DNA of 64,000 nucleotides from an uncultured Helicobacteraceae bacterium. Its GTDB lineage: Bacteria > Campylobacterota > Campylobacteria > Campylobacterales > Helicobacteraceae. The position numbers were made by a program, and so were the translations under genes. The notes below the pieces were generated by a model. It worked only from the letters and a program-made list of their open reading frames with translations, ran no database searches and was not told the origin of the DNA. This document shows, one piece after another, positions 9,401 to 16,283 of this stretch (positions are counted from its first letter, which is position 1; every line of letters starts with the position of its first letter). The stretch spans positions 1 to 64,000 of the forward strand of contig CAKUOH010000012.1 in the NCBI GenBank assembly GCA_934668765.1, in the 5' to 3' direction.

Positions 9401-10033
9401 AATATCGGCGTGGGAGGCTATGGCAGGGCGTTTTTGCAAAATAGCGAAATCGACTTTTCTCTAAATTTCAACTACGCGCTAAATGACTACAAAACGCAAA
9501 TGTTTGGATACACGCAAAGCGCGACATTTCACAGCTTTGGTTTTAGCGCAAATGCGGATTATGGCTATCTTTTCAATGTCTATAAGTCGCAGTTTTTTAA
9601 GCCCTTTGGTGGGCTAAATCTCTACTATGCAAATACGCCTAGCTATGCAGAGAGTGGGAAATACGGACGCGCGATTGATTCGCAGCATAGCTTTGAGTTA
9701 AGCATAGATTTGGGCGCGGAATATCGGGCATTTTTAAAGCGCAATCAATATCTTTACGCGCAAGTAAGATTCGAGCAGTTTATCGCAAATCTCTCAAATG
9801 GGCTAAATATGAGCTTTGTGGGCGATGGGAGCAAATTTGAACTTGCCAAATACAAGGGCTACAAAAATTACTTGCAATTCCTTGTGGGCGGGGACTTTGC
9901 GATTATCAAAGATACGCTAAGCGTTACCATAAATGCAGGATATAAAATGACACTTGCCAAGTCGCGCGTGGATTCGCGGGAGATTGATGAGCGATATATT
10001 AGCGTAAGCGCGGGAGTGAAGTATCTATTTTAG
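6464..10033 (+). CDS. Large autotransporter (type V secretion) outer-membrane protein
   Basis: This 1189-residue protein starts at a TTG five bases after the permease stop. It has a signal peptide of about 19 residues ending TLWA. The passenger is rich in N, G, S and T and built of short imperfect repeats such as GEATISGGTNTI and LTISGGTKNEIT (about residues 150-310), which predict a right-handed beta-helix. A four-cysteine patch (TCDKDSKNCPC...TC) is near residue 440. A Ser/Glu stretch (STSESSAESESNE) near residue 890 links to the C-terminal barrel of about 260 residues, which ends ISVSAGVKYLF with the terminal phenylalanine typical of barrel assembly. It probably displays an adhesin-like stalk, but no passenger function can be named. 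Confidence 0.88.
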   Translation: MQKIALWILLGIYANTLWADCSNPSGDKIECDNVSSGNVNFEIKSSGNKLSAKNSTNNLSVSGGNLTLTFAPSLSSLTNPPYLYLLITLDIKGGITSINYDVGGKNNGIFELQNNAQLNVSGGIFQSNAVKNISSNGVNLTSGTLTLTMFENGGKATFSGGTSTITTLINNASGANLTISKGTHTIGTLSNEKGEATISGGTNTIQTLSNNANLTISGGTKNEITSFYNSGTATISGGNDNKITNLRNSANLKIENGTNQITTFSNEKGEATISGGTNTIATLYNTAKLTISGGTKNEITSAFYNYGTTNLSAKLTLDSNANLYNYGTISGSGTISGGIFNHYGKFNNFTGNFNGDLTFNNMTNLAIKNGGDLASLNVKSFINSYVGRDSKLTLESKLETQGFTNGILANFTINNGGNLTIKVGGMQTITCDKDSKNCPCTGGQLTCNIALTAQNAGGFFTLESGKVDSKIDFTNTGYLTINGGDFIVATNKSLKNEAGGVILLKGGTITGSVQNISGSFKMSGGTITNALTNNGNFDLSSGTISGAISNVGGTFSISGGTTSGNFTNQVQEIQNVDKDNKPTTKTYKGANLIIYGTAKITNLTNQSNQSQNGTKSIISIEGGTLESANLTNTGLIQAIRGSLNATTLKNNGGEIVAYSGGSITAQKFEWGSGIVRYINGHSGTLNLNNITITANRSTLNMDFSLSPIVFGKEYSVIKSNSSPTNLNNLKITSNVNANLQDSNSLTFTKTYKDNYIVISTEFKNANSPLNSLLSPQALATLGDKTAQFDALKRLDSSEILSHIISNPQKVATDLKKSNESVAINHTKNSHLNLANSLNTLNRLNKSATPRKLAFSDILRPNYNFAQRNLNTQKPKNPLIKFANFDESTSESSAESESNETYTLEDLKADYDEQVEAAKLKYNQLIDYNNNLYGSIFGVFGDFGGIETNAYGILAGYDTKITDAIIIGANVSYAFASKAHNIGVGGYGRAFLQNSEIDFSLNFNYALNDYKTQMFGYTQSATFHSFGFSANADYGYLFNVYKSQFFKPFGGLNLYYANTPSYAESGKYGRAIDSQHSFELSIDLGAEYRAFLKRNQYLYAQVRFEQFIANLSNGLNMSFVGDGSKFELAKYKGYKNYLQFLVGGDFAIIKDTLSVTINAGYKMTLAKSRVDSREIDERYISVSAGVKYLF

Positions 10034-10072
10034 ATTTGCTTGTGGCAAATGCAAGTTTAAAAACCGCAAAAC

Positions 10073-10765
10073 TTACCGATTCCGCCGTAAATATTTCACA
10101 ACTCTATCGCCTATGCTTTGCACCACTTGCACCAAAATGATTATTGCCACCACGCAATATGCCAAAATATCGGGGCGATAGGAGTAGTAGCCGATTCGCA
10201 TTGCCAAATCGCCAATGCCTCCAGCACCCACTGCACCTGCCATAGCTGAATAGCCTATAACGCCGATGATTGTGATAGTTATGGCATTTATGAGCGAAGG
10301 CAAGGATTCGGCAATCATTATTTTTATAATTGTGAGATTATCCGCGCCAAGTGCTATTGACGCCTCAATCAAACCCTTATCCACTTCATCAAATGCACCC
10401 TCAAAAAGTCGTGCGATAAAAGGAATCGCCGCAATGCTTAATGGGATAATCGCCGCATTTACGCCGATACTTGTGCCGACAATAAGCCTAGATAGTGGCA
10501 AAAGCACGATGATTAGGATTATAAAAGGAAATGAGCGAATGATATTGACAATCCCGCCGATTAGAAAGTTTAAGGCTGGATATGGCGTAAGATTCCCACG
10601 CTTTGTAATGCAAAGCAGGATTCCAAGTGGCAATCCAAAAAGGACGGCGATAGCACAACTAACGCCCACCATATAAATCGTCTCTCCCATTGCCTTTAAA
10701 AGCACAGCAAAAATCTCGCTAAATGGTGTCTTTGGGTGGATAAAGAGATTTATAAAATCAAGCAT
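10073..10765 (-). CDS. metI: Methionine-type ABC transporter permease MetI
   Basis: This is the membrane subunit of a D/L-methionine importer, about 230 residues with five predicted helices. The family signature is clear: ETIYMVGVSCAIAVLFGLPLG near the N-terminus, NIIRSFPFIILIIVLLPL, and the coupling loop EASIALGADNLTIIKI that contacts MetN. It ends GYYSYRPDILAYCVV...VQVVQSIGD, as MetI does. The frame opens at a GTG at 10795 overlapping metN, but the ATG at 10763-10765 has an AAGGAC site at the right distance and gives the usual length, so I use it. It is cotranscribed with metN. No MetQ binding protein is in the window. Confidence 0.9.
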   Translation of the reverse strand: MLDFINLFIHPKTPFSEIFAVLLKAMGETIYMVGVSCAIAVLFGLPLGILLCITKRGNLTPYPALNFLIGGIVNIIRSFPFIILIIVLLPLSRLIVGTSIGVNAAIIPLSIAAIPFIARLFEGAFDEVDKGLIEASIALGADNLTIIKIMIAESLPSLINAITITIIGVIGYSAMAGAVGAGGIGDLAMRIGYYSYRPDILAYCVVAIIILVQVVQSIGDRVVKYLRRNR

Positions 10766-10791
10766 TTTTGTCCTTTTTGATATTTTCTCTT

Positions 10792-11523
10792 TCACATAGC
10801 GTGAGATGAAATTAGCTCTCTTGTAACTTCATCTTGCGGATTTGCAAAAATGTCCTCCACTGCACCAGATTCGACAATCTTGCCATTGCTAATCACGCAC
10901 ATTTTGTTGCAAATCGCCTTTATGACATCAATTTGATGCGTGATTAGGATAATGGTAAGATTTAGACTGCGCTGAATCTCACGCAATAGGTTTAAAATCG
11001 ACTTTGTAGTTTTCGTATCAAGCGCACTTGTGGCTTCATCACATAGCAATAAATGCGGGTGATTTGCTAACGCCCTTGCGATTCCTATGCGCTGCTTTTG
11101 TCCGCCACTTAATTGACTAGGATAATAATGCGCCTTATCGCTCAATCCCACAAGCTCCAAAAGCTCTGCCACGCGCGATTTTATCGCGCTTTTATCCCAC
11201 TTTGCAATTTCTAACGCAAAGGCGACATTTTCAAAGGCATTTTTTGAACTCATCAAATTAAAATGCTGAAAAATCATACCGATTTTTTGTCGTTCGGTGC
11301 GCAAATCTTTGGGAGATAGCATCCGCAAATCCTTGCCATTGACGATGACTTCGCCACCGCTAGGCGATTCAAGCAAATTTATCGTGCGAATAAGAGTGCT
11401 TTTTCCTGCGCCACTAAAACCGACAATGCCATAAATCTCGCCACTTTCCACGCGTAAATTGATATTTTTTAGCGCGTGAAAGCCATTTGGATAGATTTTT
11501 TGTATATTTTTTAACTGAACCAT
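10792..11523 (-). CDS. metN: Methionine-type ABC transporter ATPase, short MetN
   Basis: This ATPase drives the importer with MetI. The 243 residues contain Walker A (GFSGAGKST), the Q-loop (MIFQHFNLM), the signature [15 protein letters not shown], Walker B ([12 protein letters not shown]) and the switch histidine (ITHQ). The MetN subfamily is indicated by the FQHFNLM Q-loop and the start [20 protein letters not shown]. MetN proteins are usually about 330-345 residues because of a C-terminal NIL (ACT-like) domain that binds methionine and inhibits transport. This protein stops right after the ATPase domain (ELISSHAM), so feedback inhibition is probably absent. The stop is a true TGA with metI directly behind, so it is not an obvious frameshift. 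Confidence 0.85.
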   Translation of the reverse strand: MVQLKNIQKIYPNGFHALKNINLRVESGEIYGIVGFSGAGKSTLIRTINLLESPSGGEVIVNGKDLRMLSPKDLRTERQKIGMIFQHFNLMSSKNAFENVAFALEIAKWDKSAIKSRVAELLELVGLSDKAHYYPSQLSGGQKQRIGIARALANHPHLLLCDEATSALDTKTTKSILNLLREIQRSLNLTIILITHQIDVIKAICNKMCVISNGKIVESGAVEDIFANPQDEVTRELISSHAM

Positions 11524-11599
11524 TTTTGCTAAATCCTAAATTATTACAAATCTGCTATTTTGCAAGGCGATTCGATTCGATAAAATCGGCAAAACAATC

Positions 11600-11716
11600 C
11601 AAAAAAATAGATTGCCACGACTTGCTTTCGCAAGTCTCGCAATGACAGGGAGTTTTCATTTTAGATTCACACGAATCTGCAACTTTTGACAAAGTCGCAA
11701 AATCTCGCAATGACGA
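11600..11716. repeat. Family A repeats between metN and the TraF-like gene
   Basis: A clear copy runs from AGATTGCCACGACTTGC to GCAAGTCTCGCAATGACAG (about 11609-11647), with CTTGC/GCAAG at its centre. A partial copy ends CTCGCAATGACGATTCG near 11716. Confidence 0.65.
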
Positions 11717-11732
11717 TTCGGGCAAATCTACC

Positions 11733-13512
11733 CTACCACTGAAATCTTCCGCCCAAGTTTAATTTAAAATAATTTGGCATTCGCACTCCATTTGTGTATT
11801 GTCCTAAATCTACGAGTTTTGCGCTAGTTTGCAGACTAAAATCTAGGAAATGCACGATATTCATACCCATTGTAAAAATGGGTCCATAAGGATTTTTGTG
11901 CATATCGCCCATCACGCCAAAGCGGAAATCTACCCAATTTAAGTCTAAAATCACGCCACCGCCTACCATTTGATTAAATTTATTTGGTTCTAGCGTCTTA
12001 TTTGGCGTCAAATCCATATCCAGCAAAAATGTCAGCTTCCACACCTCCGCACTAAATCCCGCGCGCACTTGCGGGAGAATGCGATATTTGCCATTTGCGG
12101 TATTTATCTGTGGCGCATTTAGATTTTTCGCCACCAAGCCCACGCCAAGCCATTTCATAGTCCAAAGCATTCCTAAATCTATCCCAAAAGTATGCGTATA
12201 GCGGAGATTGTTGCTGATATTGCCAAAGTCTATTTTAAGATTTTCAAAGTCAAATTTTTGCGAATTATCCATACTTGTAGCAAAGATATATTTGAGAGTC
12301 GCGCCCAAGTGCAAATCGCCGATAGGAAGTGCTATGGTATGCCCATAAGCCACAGGGACTTCTGCGATAAGTAGCCCATTTGCGTGGAGCTTGTGATTAG
12401 CATTTGGCGATAAAACCGAGCTATTATTAAATTTTGTCTCATCCGAACCACTAATAGTTATCTTATCGCCATCTGTGCCGACTTCAAAGTAATTGCTATT
12501 ATTGCCTGTGCCACCTGCTGTATTGCCACTGCTACCATTTATGATGATTTTCTTGTGTGTGCTATCTAGCTCCACACCTGCGAATCCATAGACATTTGCA
12601 ATTAGCCCCATACCGATTGCGCCACGATTTTTACTGCCTTTGATATGCCACGCAATGCCGTTATTTGAGCTGATATTTAAGCCATTTTTATTTATCGTAT
12701 CGACAATGGTAAAAAGGCTATCAAGTGCTGGGCTAGTGCCTTTGGAGATTTTTATGCCGCCGCCGATTTTGTTTATAATAGTGCTTAAATCTGCCGTGCC
12801 ATCTTTTAGTCCTTCTACTAATCCTTTAATATTAGTTGGGTCTAGATTTTTTACAATGTCATCTAAAATATCAAGTCCTACGCTAGGTCCTTTTTCCCCT
12901 GCGGTTTTTTTGATTGCGTCTTGCAAGTCTTTTTTGATAGTGCCTAAATTGTCTTGTTTTAGCCCTTGTGCTATTTCATTTAGTTGCTTACTTGTGCAAT
13001 CATTAGTCCCACCATTGCCTCCATTGTAGTATTTGCATAGATATTTTTTTAAGTCTGCGTCGCTTGTGCCTTTTGTCCCACCTGCGCCACCTGCGCCATT
13101 AGTGCCTGTAAGATTTGCCAAAACATCGCCCAAAAGCCCTAAATTTGCAAAATTCCAGCTAGTCCCATTTGCCCTTGTTTTCCCCCCCCCCATTTCTACC
13201 TTTAATATTTCGTGTGGTAACTGTGGCAGTTTTAGTAAGTCCATTTACTTCATCTTTGATATTTTTTAGTGCATTTATATCAATGGAGGCGAGTTCTAGG
13301 ACATTGCTATCAGCATAGCCAAAGCCAAAGCTATATGCGATACTTGCCTTGCGATTTGCGCCTAAAAGCGCGGGATTGTAATACACCGCCCACGCATTTT
13401 TCTTATACGCTACACCAGCACCGCCCACAGATTCTGGAGTATTGCCAAGCTGCCCAAACTCTAGGGCGAAAATATTGCTAACTATTAGCGCGATAAATGC
13501 TAATTTTTTCAT
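11733..13512 (-). CDS. TraF-like outer-membrane protein, phase-variable and out of frame here
   Basis: The gene starts at 13512 with a signal peptide (MKKLAFIALIVSNIFALEFG). The family opening follows: GNTPESVGGAGVAYKKNAW, then AVYYNPALL. That frame ends at a TAG at 13159-13161, just after a run of ten G (C on the plus strand, 13182-13191). The next frame carries the rest of the protein to 11733, ending FKLNLGGRFQW. Removing one G, or adding two, joins both parts into about 592 residues. It resembles the outer-membrane TraF-type (PF13729-like) proteins and is a paralogue of the intact gene at 14415. The Gly/Thr-rich part after the tract (TGTNGAGGAGGTKGTSD) suggests a surface loop. As read it is OFF. 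Confidence 0.85.
13182..13191. repeat. G10/C10 homopolymer in the TraF-like gene
   Basis: Ten C on the plus strand (ten G in the gene). Nine G would read AAT-GGG-GGG-GGG-AAA-ACA and keep the frame open; ten G leads to TAG within about ten codons. This is a slipped-strand phase-variation site of the kind common in Helicobacter and Campylobacter. Confidence 0.9.
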
Positions 13513-13532
13513 AAAATCCCCCTTTTAATTTT

Positions 13533-13634
13533 TGTGGATTGCTTTGATTTGCATTTGCGAATCTCGCAATGACGATTCATTCTGCTTTGTCATTGTGAGA
13601 CTTGCGAATGTAAATCGTGGCAATCCAAAATCAT
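13533..13634. repeat. Inverted pair of family A repeats
   Basis: One copy runs from GTGGATTGCTTTGATTTGC to CTCGCAATGACGATTC (about 13533-13576). A second, in opposite orientation, runs from GTCATTGTGAGACTTGCG to CGTGGCAATCCAAAATC (about 13588-13632). The second abuts the ribosome site and start codon of what would have been another unit of the small-protein array. Confidence 0.65.
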
Positions 13635-13651
13635 TTCATTTTCTCCAATCG

Positions 13652-13741
13652 TTAATCGTGTGTAGTCAAAACCTTGCTCATAAAAAATATACAAAACGCA
13701 ACGCCACACATTCCAAAAATTACAAGAGATAAACCCATCAT
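13652..13741 (-). CDS. Tiny single-helix membrane protein, array unit 3 (29 aa)
   Basis: The start ATG at 13739-13741 overlaps the TGA of the preceding 76-residue protein (ATGA). The product begins MMGLSLVIFGMCGVAF, is one hydrophobic helix, and ends FMSKVLTTHD. The last eight residues (KVLTTHD preceded by S or G) match the first tiny protein of the array almost exactly. After its stop comes CGATTGGAGAAAATGAAATG, the same ribosome-site-plus-start block that precedes the other tiny proteins, but here the following sequence is a family A repeat. I recognise no family. Small size, coupling and duplication argue that it is real. Confidence 0.6.
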   Translation of the reverse strand: MMGLSLVIFGMCGVAFCIFFMSKVLTTHD

Positions 13742-13968
13742 TTCATTTTCTCCAATCGTTTAATTTCTTTGCTTATCAACCATACGATTATACAAAACGC
13801 CACTATCAGCGCAATCATACTTGCAAACGCAACGCACCATTTAGTAAAGCTAATCGTTTCGTAAGTAACAAAAGCATAGCCAATTACCGCAAATAATACC
13901 GTTAAAATCACACCCATTGCGACTATAAAAGCATTGATTTTAGATTTTACCGCATCTTTTTTGCTCAT
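13738..13968 (-). CDS. Small two-helix membrane protein, array copy 2 (76 aa)
   Basis: I start this at the MSKKDAV methionine (13966-13968), because its paralogue at 14176 starts identically and the longer open frame upstream overlaps the previous tiny gene. The 76 residues have a charged start (MSKKDAVKSKINAF), two hydrophobic helices (about residues 13-32 and 43-65) and a basic coiled tail ending KEIKRLEKMK. The tail codons also form the ribosome site (TTGGAG) of the tiny protein that follows and overlaps it. Function is unknown; both ends would face the cytoplasm by the positive-inside rule. Confidence 0.65.
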   Translation of the reverse strand: MSKKDAVKSKINAFIVAMGVILTVLFAVIGYAFVTYETISFTKWCVAFASMIALIVAFCIIVWLISKEIKRLEKMK

Positions 13969-13985
13969 ACCAAAATCCGCCAAAA

Positions 13986-14072
13986 CTATATTGAGTTTAA
14001 TGTTTTTAGAGCAAAACACGCACAAAATATAAAACCCAATATTCCAAATATCACAACAAATAGACCAATCAT
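13986..14072 (-). CDS. Tiny single-helix membrane protein, array unit 2 (28 aa)
   Basis: The frame begins MIGLFVVIFGILGFIF and ends ALKTLNSI. A GGAG site lies nine bases before the ATG at 14070-14072. It is a relative of the 29-residue protein just upstream (both start MIG-FV-IF and have a mid-helix F-C pair), but its C-terminus differs. It sits between the first tiny gene and the second 76-residue gene, 17 bases from the latter. No function can be assigned. Confidence 0.6.
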   Translation of the reverse strand: MIGLFVVIFGILGFIFCACFALKTLNSI

Positions 14073-14089
14073 TTCATTTTCTCCAATCG

Positions 14090-14179
14090 TTAATCGTGTG
14101 TAGTCAAAACCTTGCCCATAAAAAACACACAAAAAACAAGACTTAAAAACGCAAATATCAAAACAAACACACCAATCAT
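14090..14179 (-). CDS. Tiny single-helix membrane protein, array unit 1 (29 aa)
   Basis: The product begins MIGVFVLIFAFLSLVF and ends MGKVLTTHD. Its ATG overlaps the TGA of the 76-residue gene before it (ATGA), so it can be made by translational coupling with an equal-stoichiometry partner. The sequence after its stop, CGATTGGAGAAAATGAAATG, is nearly the same as the end of the 76-residue gene, which suggests that the array grew by recombination between these blocks. Confidence 0.6.
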   Translation of the reverse strand: MIGVFVLIFAFLSLVFCVFFMGKVLTTHD

Positions 14180-14406
14180 TTAATTTTCTCCAATCGTTTA
14201 ATTTCTTTTTTAATCCACAATATACACGCACACATAAGCATATCTAATCCAATCACACCAGCTAGAACCAAGCACCCATCGACAAAATCAAAATTTCGGC
14301 GATGAATAAAAATAAATCCAATAACAGCCAATAGTGATGTCATAAACACCACCATTGCAGCTGTAAGTATATTTATCGTAGCTTTGCTTGAATCTTTCTT
14401 GCTCAT
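14176..14406 (-). CDS. Small two-helix membrane protein, array copy 1 (76 aa)
   Basis: The product starts MSKKDSSKATINI, has two hydrophobic helices (about residues 10-33 and 42-64) and ends IKKEIKRLEKIK. It is a clear paralogue of the protein at 13738 (same length, same ends). Its ATG lies eight bases after the TraF-like gene at 14415, with AGGG as ribosome site inside that gene's stop region, so it belongs to the same transcript. I do not recognise the family. The two-helix plus one-helix coupled pair could be a small membrane complex, an accessory to the TraF-like protein, or a toxin/immunity-type pair; the sequence does not decide. Confidence 0.65.
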   Translation of the reverse strand: MSKKDSSKATINILTAAMVVFMTSLLAVIGFIFIHRRNFDFVDGCLVLAGVIGLDMLMCACILWIKKEIKRLEKIK

Positions 14407-14414
14407 CTCACACC

Positions 14415-15629
14415 CTAAAAGCTAAAACTTCCGCCGAGTTTGAATCCAAACTCTTGTGGGATATTTTTAACCGCTTTTGACATTTTTGTGCCTGTGAAAA
14501 ATGCAAAGTCTAAGTAGCCAAAGCCCACTCCCGCGCTAAAAAGCCACCCATCCTTTGCATTTTTCTCTTTTATATCTTTACTTGCGCCAAGTCGCAAGTC
14601 CAAAAGTCCCGCATTTAGCATTGCCCCAAAGCTGATATACTGCACTTGCCTACGAATCACAGGATTTGCCGTGCTATCTACTTTGGTATTAAATCCACCA
14701 AATTCGTAATTTGGCTTTAAGTCAAAATCCATTGCCAAAGTCGTCATAGGAATCGCCCTTGTAGAAATGCCTAGTCGATATTGCGCATCCATTTTTAGCT
14801 TGTCATTATTTGCAAGTGCGCCGTTTGTATCAACTAATCGTTGCGCTTTTAGAACGGGCGAATTTAGATTTTTCCCTACTATACCGATTACTAGCCATTC
14901 ATTTGGCAGTGCATAAGCTAAACCTATATCAATCCCAGCCGTGTTTGTCCGTGCGCCTGTGGGCGATTTGAAAATGTCGCTAAATGGATTTGCGATATTA
15001 GTGTCTTTTGTAAGCTTTATCTTGCTAGAGCTATGCCCAGCGTAGATGTATTTTAGTGCGATTCCCGCGTGAAAAGTCCCAAATCCGCCTGTATAAACCT
15101 GCATAGTGTAGCTTAATGGGATTTCAAGCGTATCTAGCGTGTTTGTAACCATAAAGGCGTTAGTTGCGTTGCTAATGTCTGTTGTGTTTGTTTGGAGATA
15201 GCCTGTGAAATTTACCGCACTACGCTTTGTGTAAAATAGCCCCACGCCAATGCTATGGCTAAGTCGTGCGCTAACTGTCAAAGGCACTTGCAAGACAAGT
15301 CCATTTTCGCTAGTGAGTGCGACTTCGTTGTCGTTTAGTAGCGTGTTTATGGTGTTTATAGAGTTTGTGTCGATAGCACCTAAATCAAAATTTTTTATTT
15401 CGCTTAATCCGTGCTCTTTTACTCGCGCACCAAATGAATAGCCGACTTTGAATCGATTATCCACGCCTTGCAAGGCGGGATTGTAATACAATCCCCACGC
15501 GGAGTTTGCTATGCCTACACCAGCTCCGCCCATTCCAAAGCTACGATTACCCATATAGCCAAATTCAAAGGCGTTTGCGCTAATTGATAGTGCCGATATA
15601 ATCGCACAAGTTGATAGTAACTTTTTCAT
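14415..15629 (-). CDS. TraF-like outer-membrane protein, intact paralogue
   Basis: This 404-residue protein has a signal peptide (MKKLLSTCAIISALSISANA) followed by FEFGYMGNRSFGMGGAGVG and GLYYNPALQG, the opening of outer-membrane beta-barrel proteins of the FadL/TraF type (PF13729-like). It ends FKLGGSFSF with a terminal phenylalanine, as expected for barrel insertion. It is the unbroken paralogue of the phase-variable gene at 11733-13512; the N-termini align residue for residue, but the Gly/Thr-rich insertion is missing. The tiny membrane-protein array lies directly downstream in the same direction. Despite the family name there are no conjugation genes nearby, so transfer is unlikely to be its job. 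Confidence 0.8.
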   Translation of the reverse strand: MKKLLSTCAIISALSISANAFEFGYMGNRSFGMGGAGVGIANSAWGLYYNPALQGVDNRFKVGYSFGARVKEHGLSEIKNFDLGAIDTNSINTINTLLNDNEVALTSENGLVLQVPLTVSARLSHSIGVGLFYTKRSAVNFTGYLQTNTTDISNATNAFMVTNTLDTLEIPLSYTMQVYTGGFGTFHAGIALKYIYAGHSSSKIKLTKDTNIANPFSDIFKSPTGARTNTAGIDIGLAYALPNEWLVIGIVGKNLNSPVLKAQRLVDTNGALANNDKLKMDAQYRLGISTRAIPMTTLAMDFDLKPNYEFGGFNTKVDSTANPVIRRQVQYISFGAMLNAGLLDLRLGASKDIKEKNAKDGWLFSAGVGFGYLDFAFFTGTKMSKAVKNIPQEFGFKLGGSFSF

Positions 15630-15651
15630 TTTGTCCTCCTTTGTATCTCGC

Positions 15652-16068
15652 CTATTTTGCTATCAGCACAGGGATAGGCGATGCTGAGATAAATAAATCT
15701 TGATGCGAATTAAAAATGCGGTGCAAAATCGAGCTTTCACTCTCACCTATGACTAGCAAATCGTGCGTTTCGGCAAGCTCTAGCAAAATATCAGCCGCAT
15801 TTCCACGCTTTATAATCTTATGCGTCTTAATATTATGCTCTAAAAATTTCGCTTCAAATTCGCTCAAAAGCTCATCGGATTCGACATTTTGCGCCGCAGC
15901 AATATTTTCATAATCATAAACGCCAGATTCAGCATAGACTAGCACCTCGCTAACCACGCGAAGCAGTGAAATCTCAAACTCTGCCACGCCACTAAATAGC
16001 TTCACAAGGCAACCCACTGCCTTTCTGCATTCCTCCGTGTCGCTCACGCCAAATAGAATTTTTTTCAT
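15652..16068 (-). CDS. Universal stress protein (UspA family)
   Basis: This is a 138-residue single Usp domain. It opens with the strand MKKILFGVSDTEE and ends with the nucleotide-loop region: LLVIGESESSILHRIFNSHQDLFISASPIPVLIAK, which is broken by the conserved G-x-S and the S-x-P-V-L-I pattern. The classical ATP-binding G-x2-G-x9-G(S/T) is only partly kept (G-E-S-E-S-S), so ATP binding is uncertain. Usp proteins act in the cytoplasm under stress or growth arrest. A TATAAT box read leftward at 16135-16140 lies about 70 bases upstream. The gene stands alone, 22 bases upstream of the TraF-like gene, and could be cotranscribed with it. Confidence 0.85.
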   Translation of the reverse strand: MKKILFGVSDTEECRKAVGCLVKLFSGVAEFEISLLRVVSEVLVYAESGVYDYENIAAAQNVESDELLSEFEAKFLEHNIKTHKIIKRGNAADILLELAETHDLLVIGESESSILHRIFNSHQDLFISASPIPVLIAK

Positions 16069-16134
16069 TCCTAAACTCCAAAAATAAAACTACATTTAGC
16101 GCAAAATTCAAATTTTTGCGTAAATATATCGGGC

Positions 16135-16140
16135 ATTATA
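16135..16140 (-). promoter_or_regulatory. -10 box for the universal stress gene
   Basis: TATAAT read leftward in CGCTATAATGCCCG, 67 bases upstream of the start. Confidence 0.5.
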
Positions 16141-16235
16141 GCGAAAATTTGCATAAATTTGTTTTATATTTTTGGTGGTTTTTTAAAGGTGTGATTTGGG
16201 TATTGAATCGTAATTCAAGTCTGCGGATTTTTTAT

Positions 16236-16278
16236 TTGTCATTGTAAGAATCGCGCTAGTCAATTCGTGGCAATCCAC
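16236..16278. repeat. Family A repeat
   Basis: GTCATTGTAAGAATCGCG to TTCGTGGCAATCCACC. It fills the space just downstream of moeA. Confidence 0.55.
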
Positions 16279-16283
16279 CTTTA

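Noticed and set aside
13159..13512. The 117-codon frame as a separate small gene
   Set aside because: Its signal peptide and first strands match the start of the intact paralogue at 14415, and removing one G joins it to the next frame; it is the 5' part of one phase-variable gene.
13652..14406. Tiny hydrophobic proteins as AapA-type type I toxins
   Set aside because: AapA toxins lie alone with an antisense RNA; these have strong ribosome sites, overlap a partner gene and show no antisense promoter that I can see. The idea is left open only as a remote option.
11733..15629. TraF-like pair as part of a conjugation island
   Set aside because: No relaxase, coupling protein or type IV secretion gene lies nearby, and the proteins look like ordinary outer-membrane barrels.
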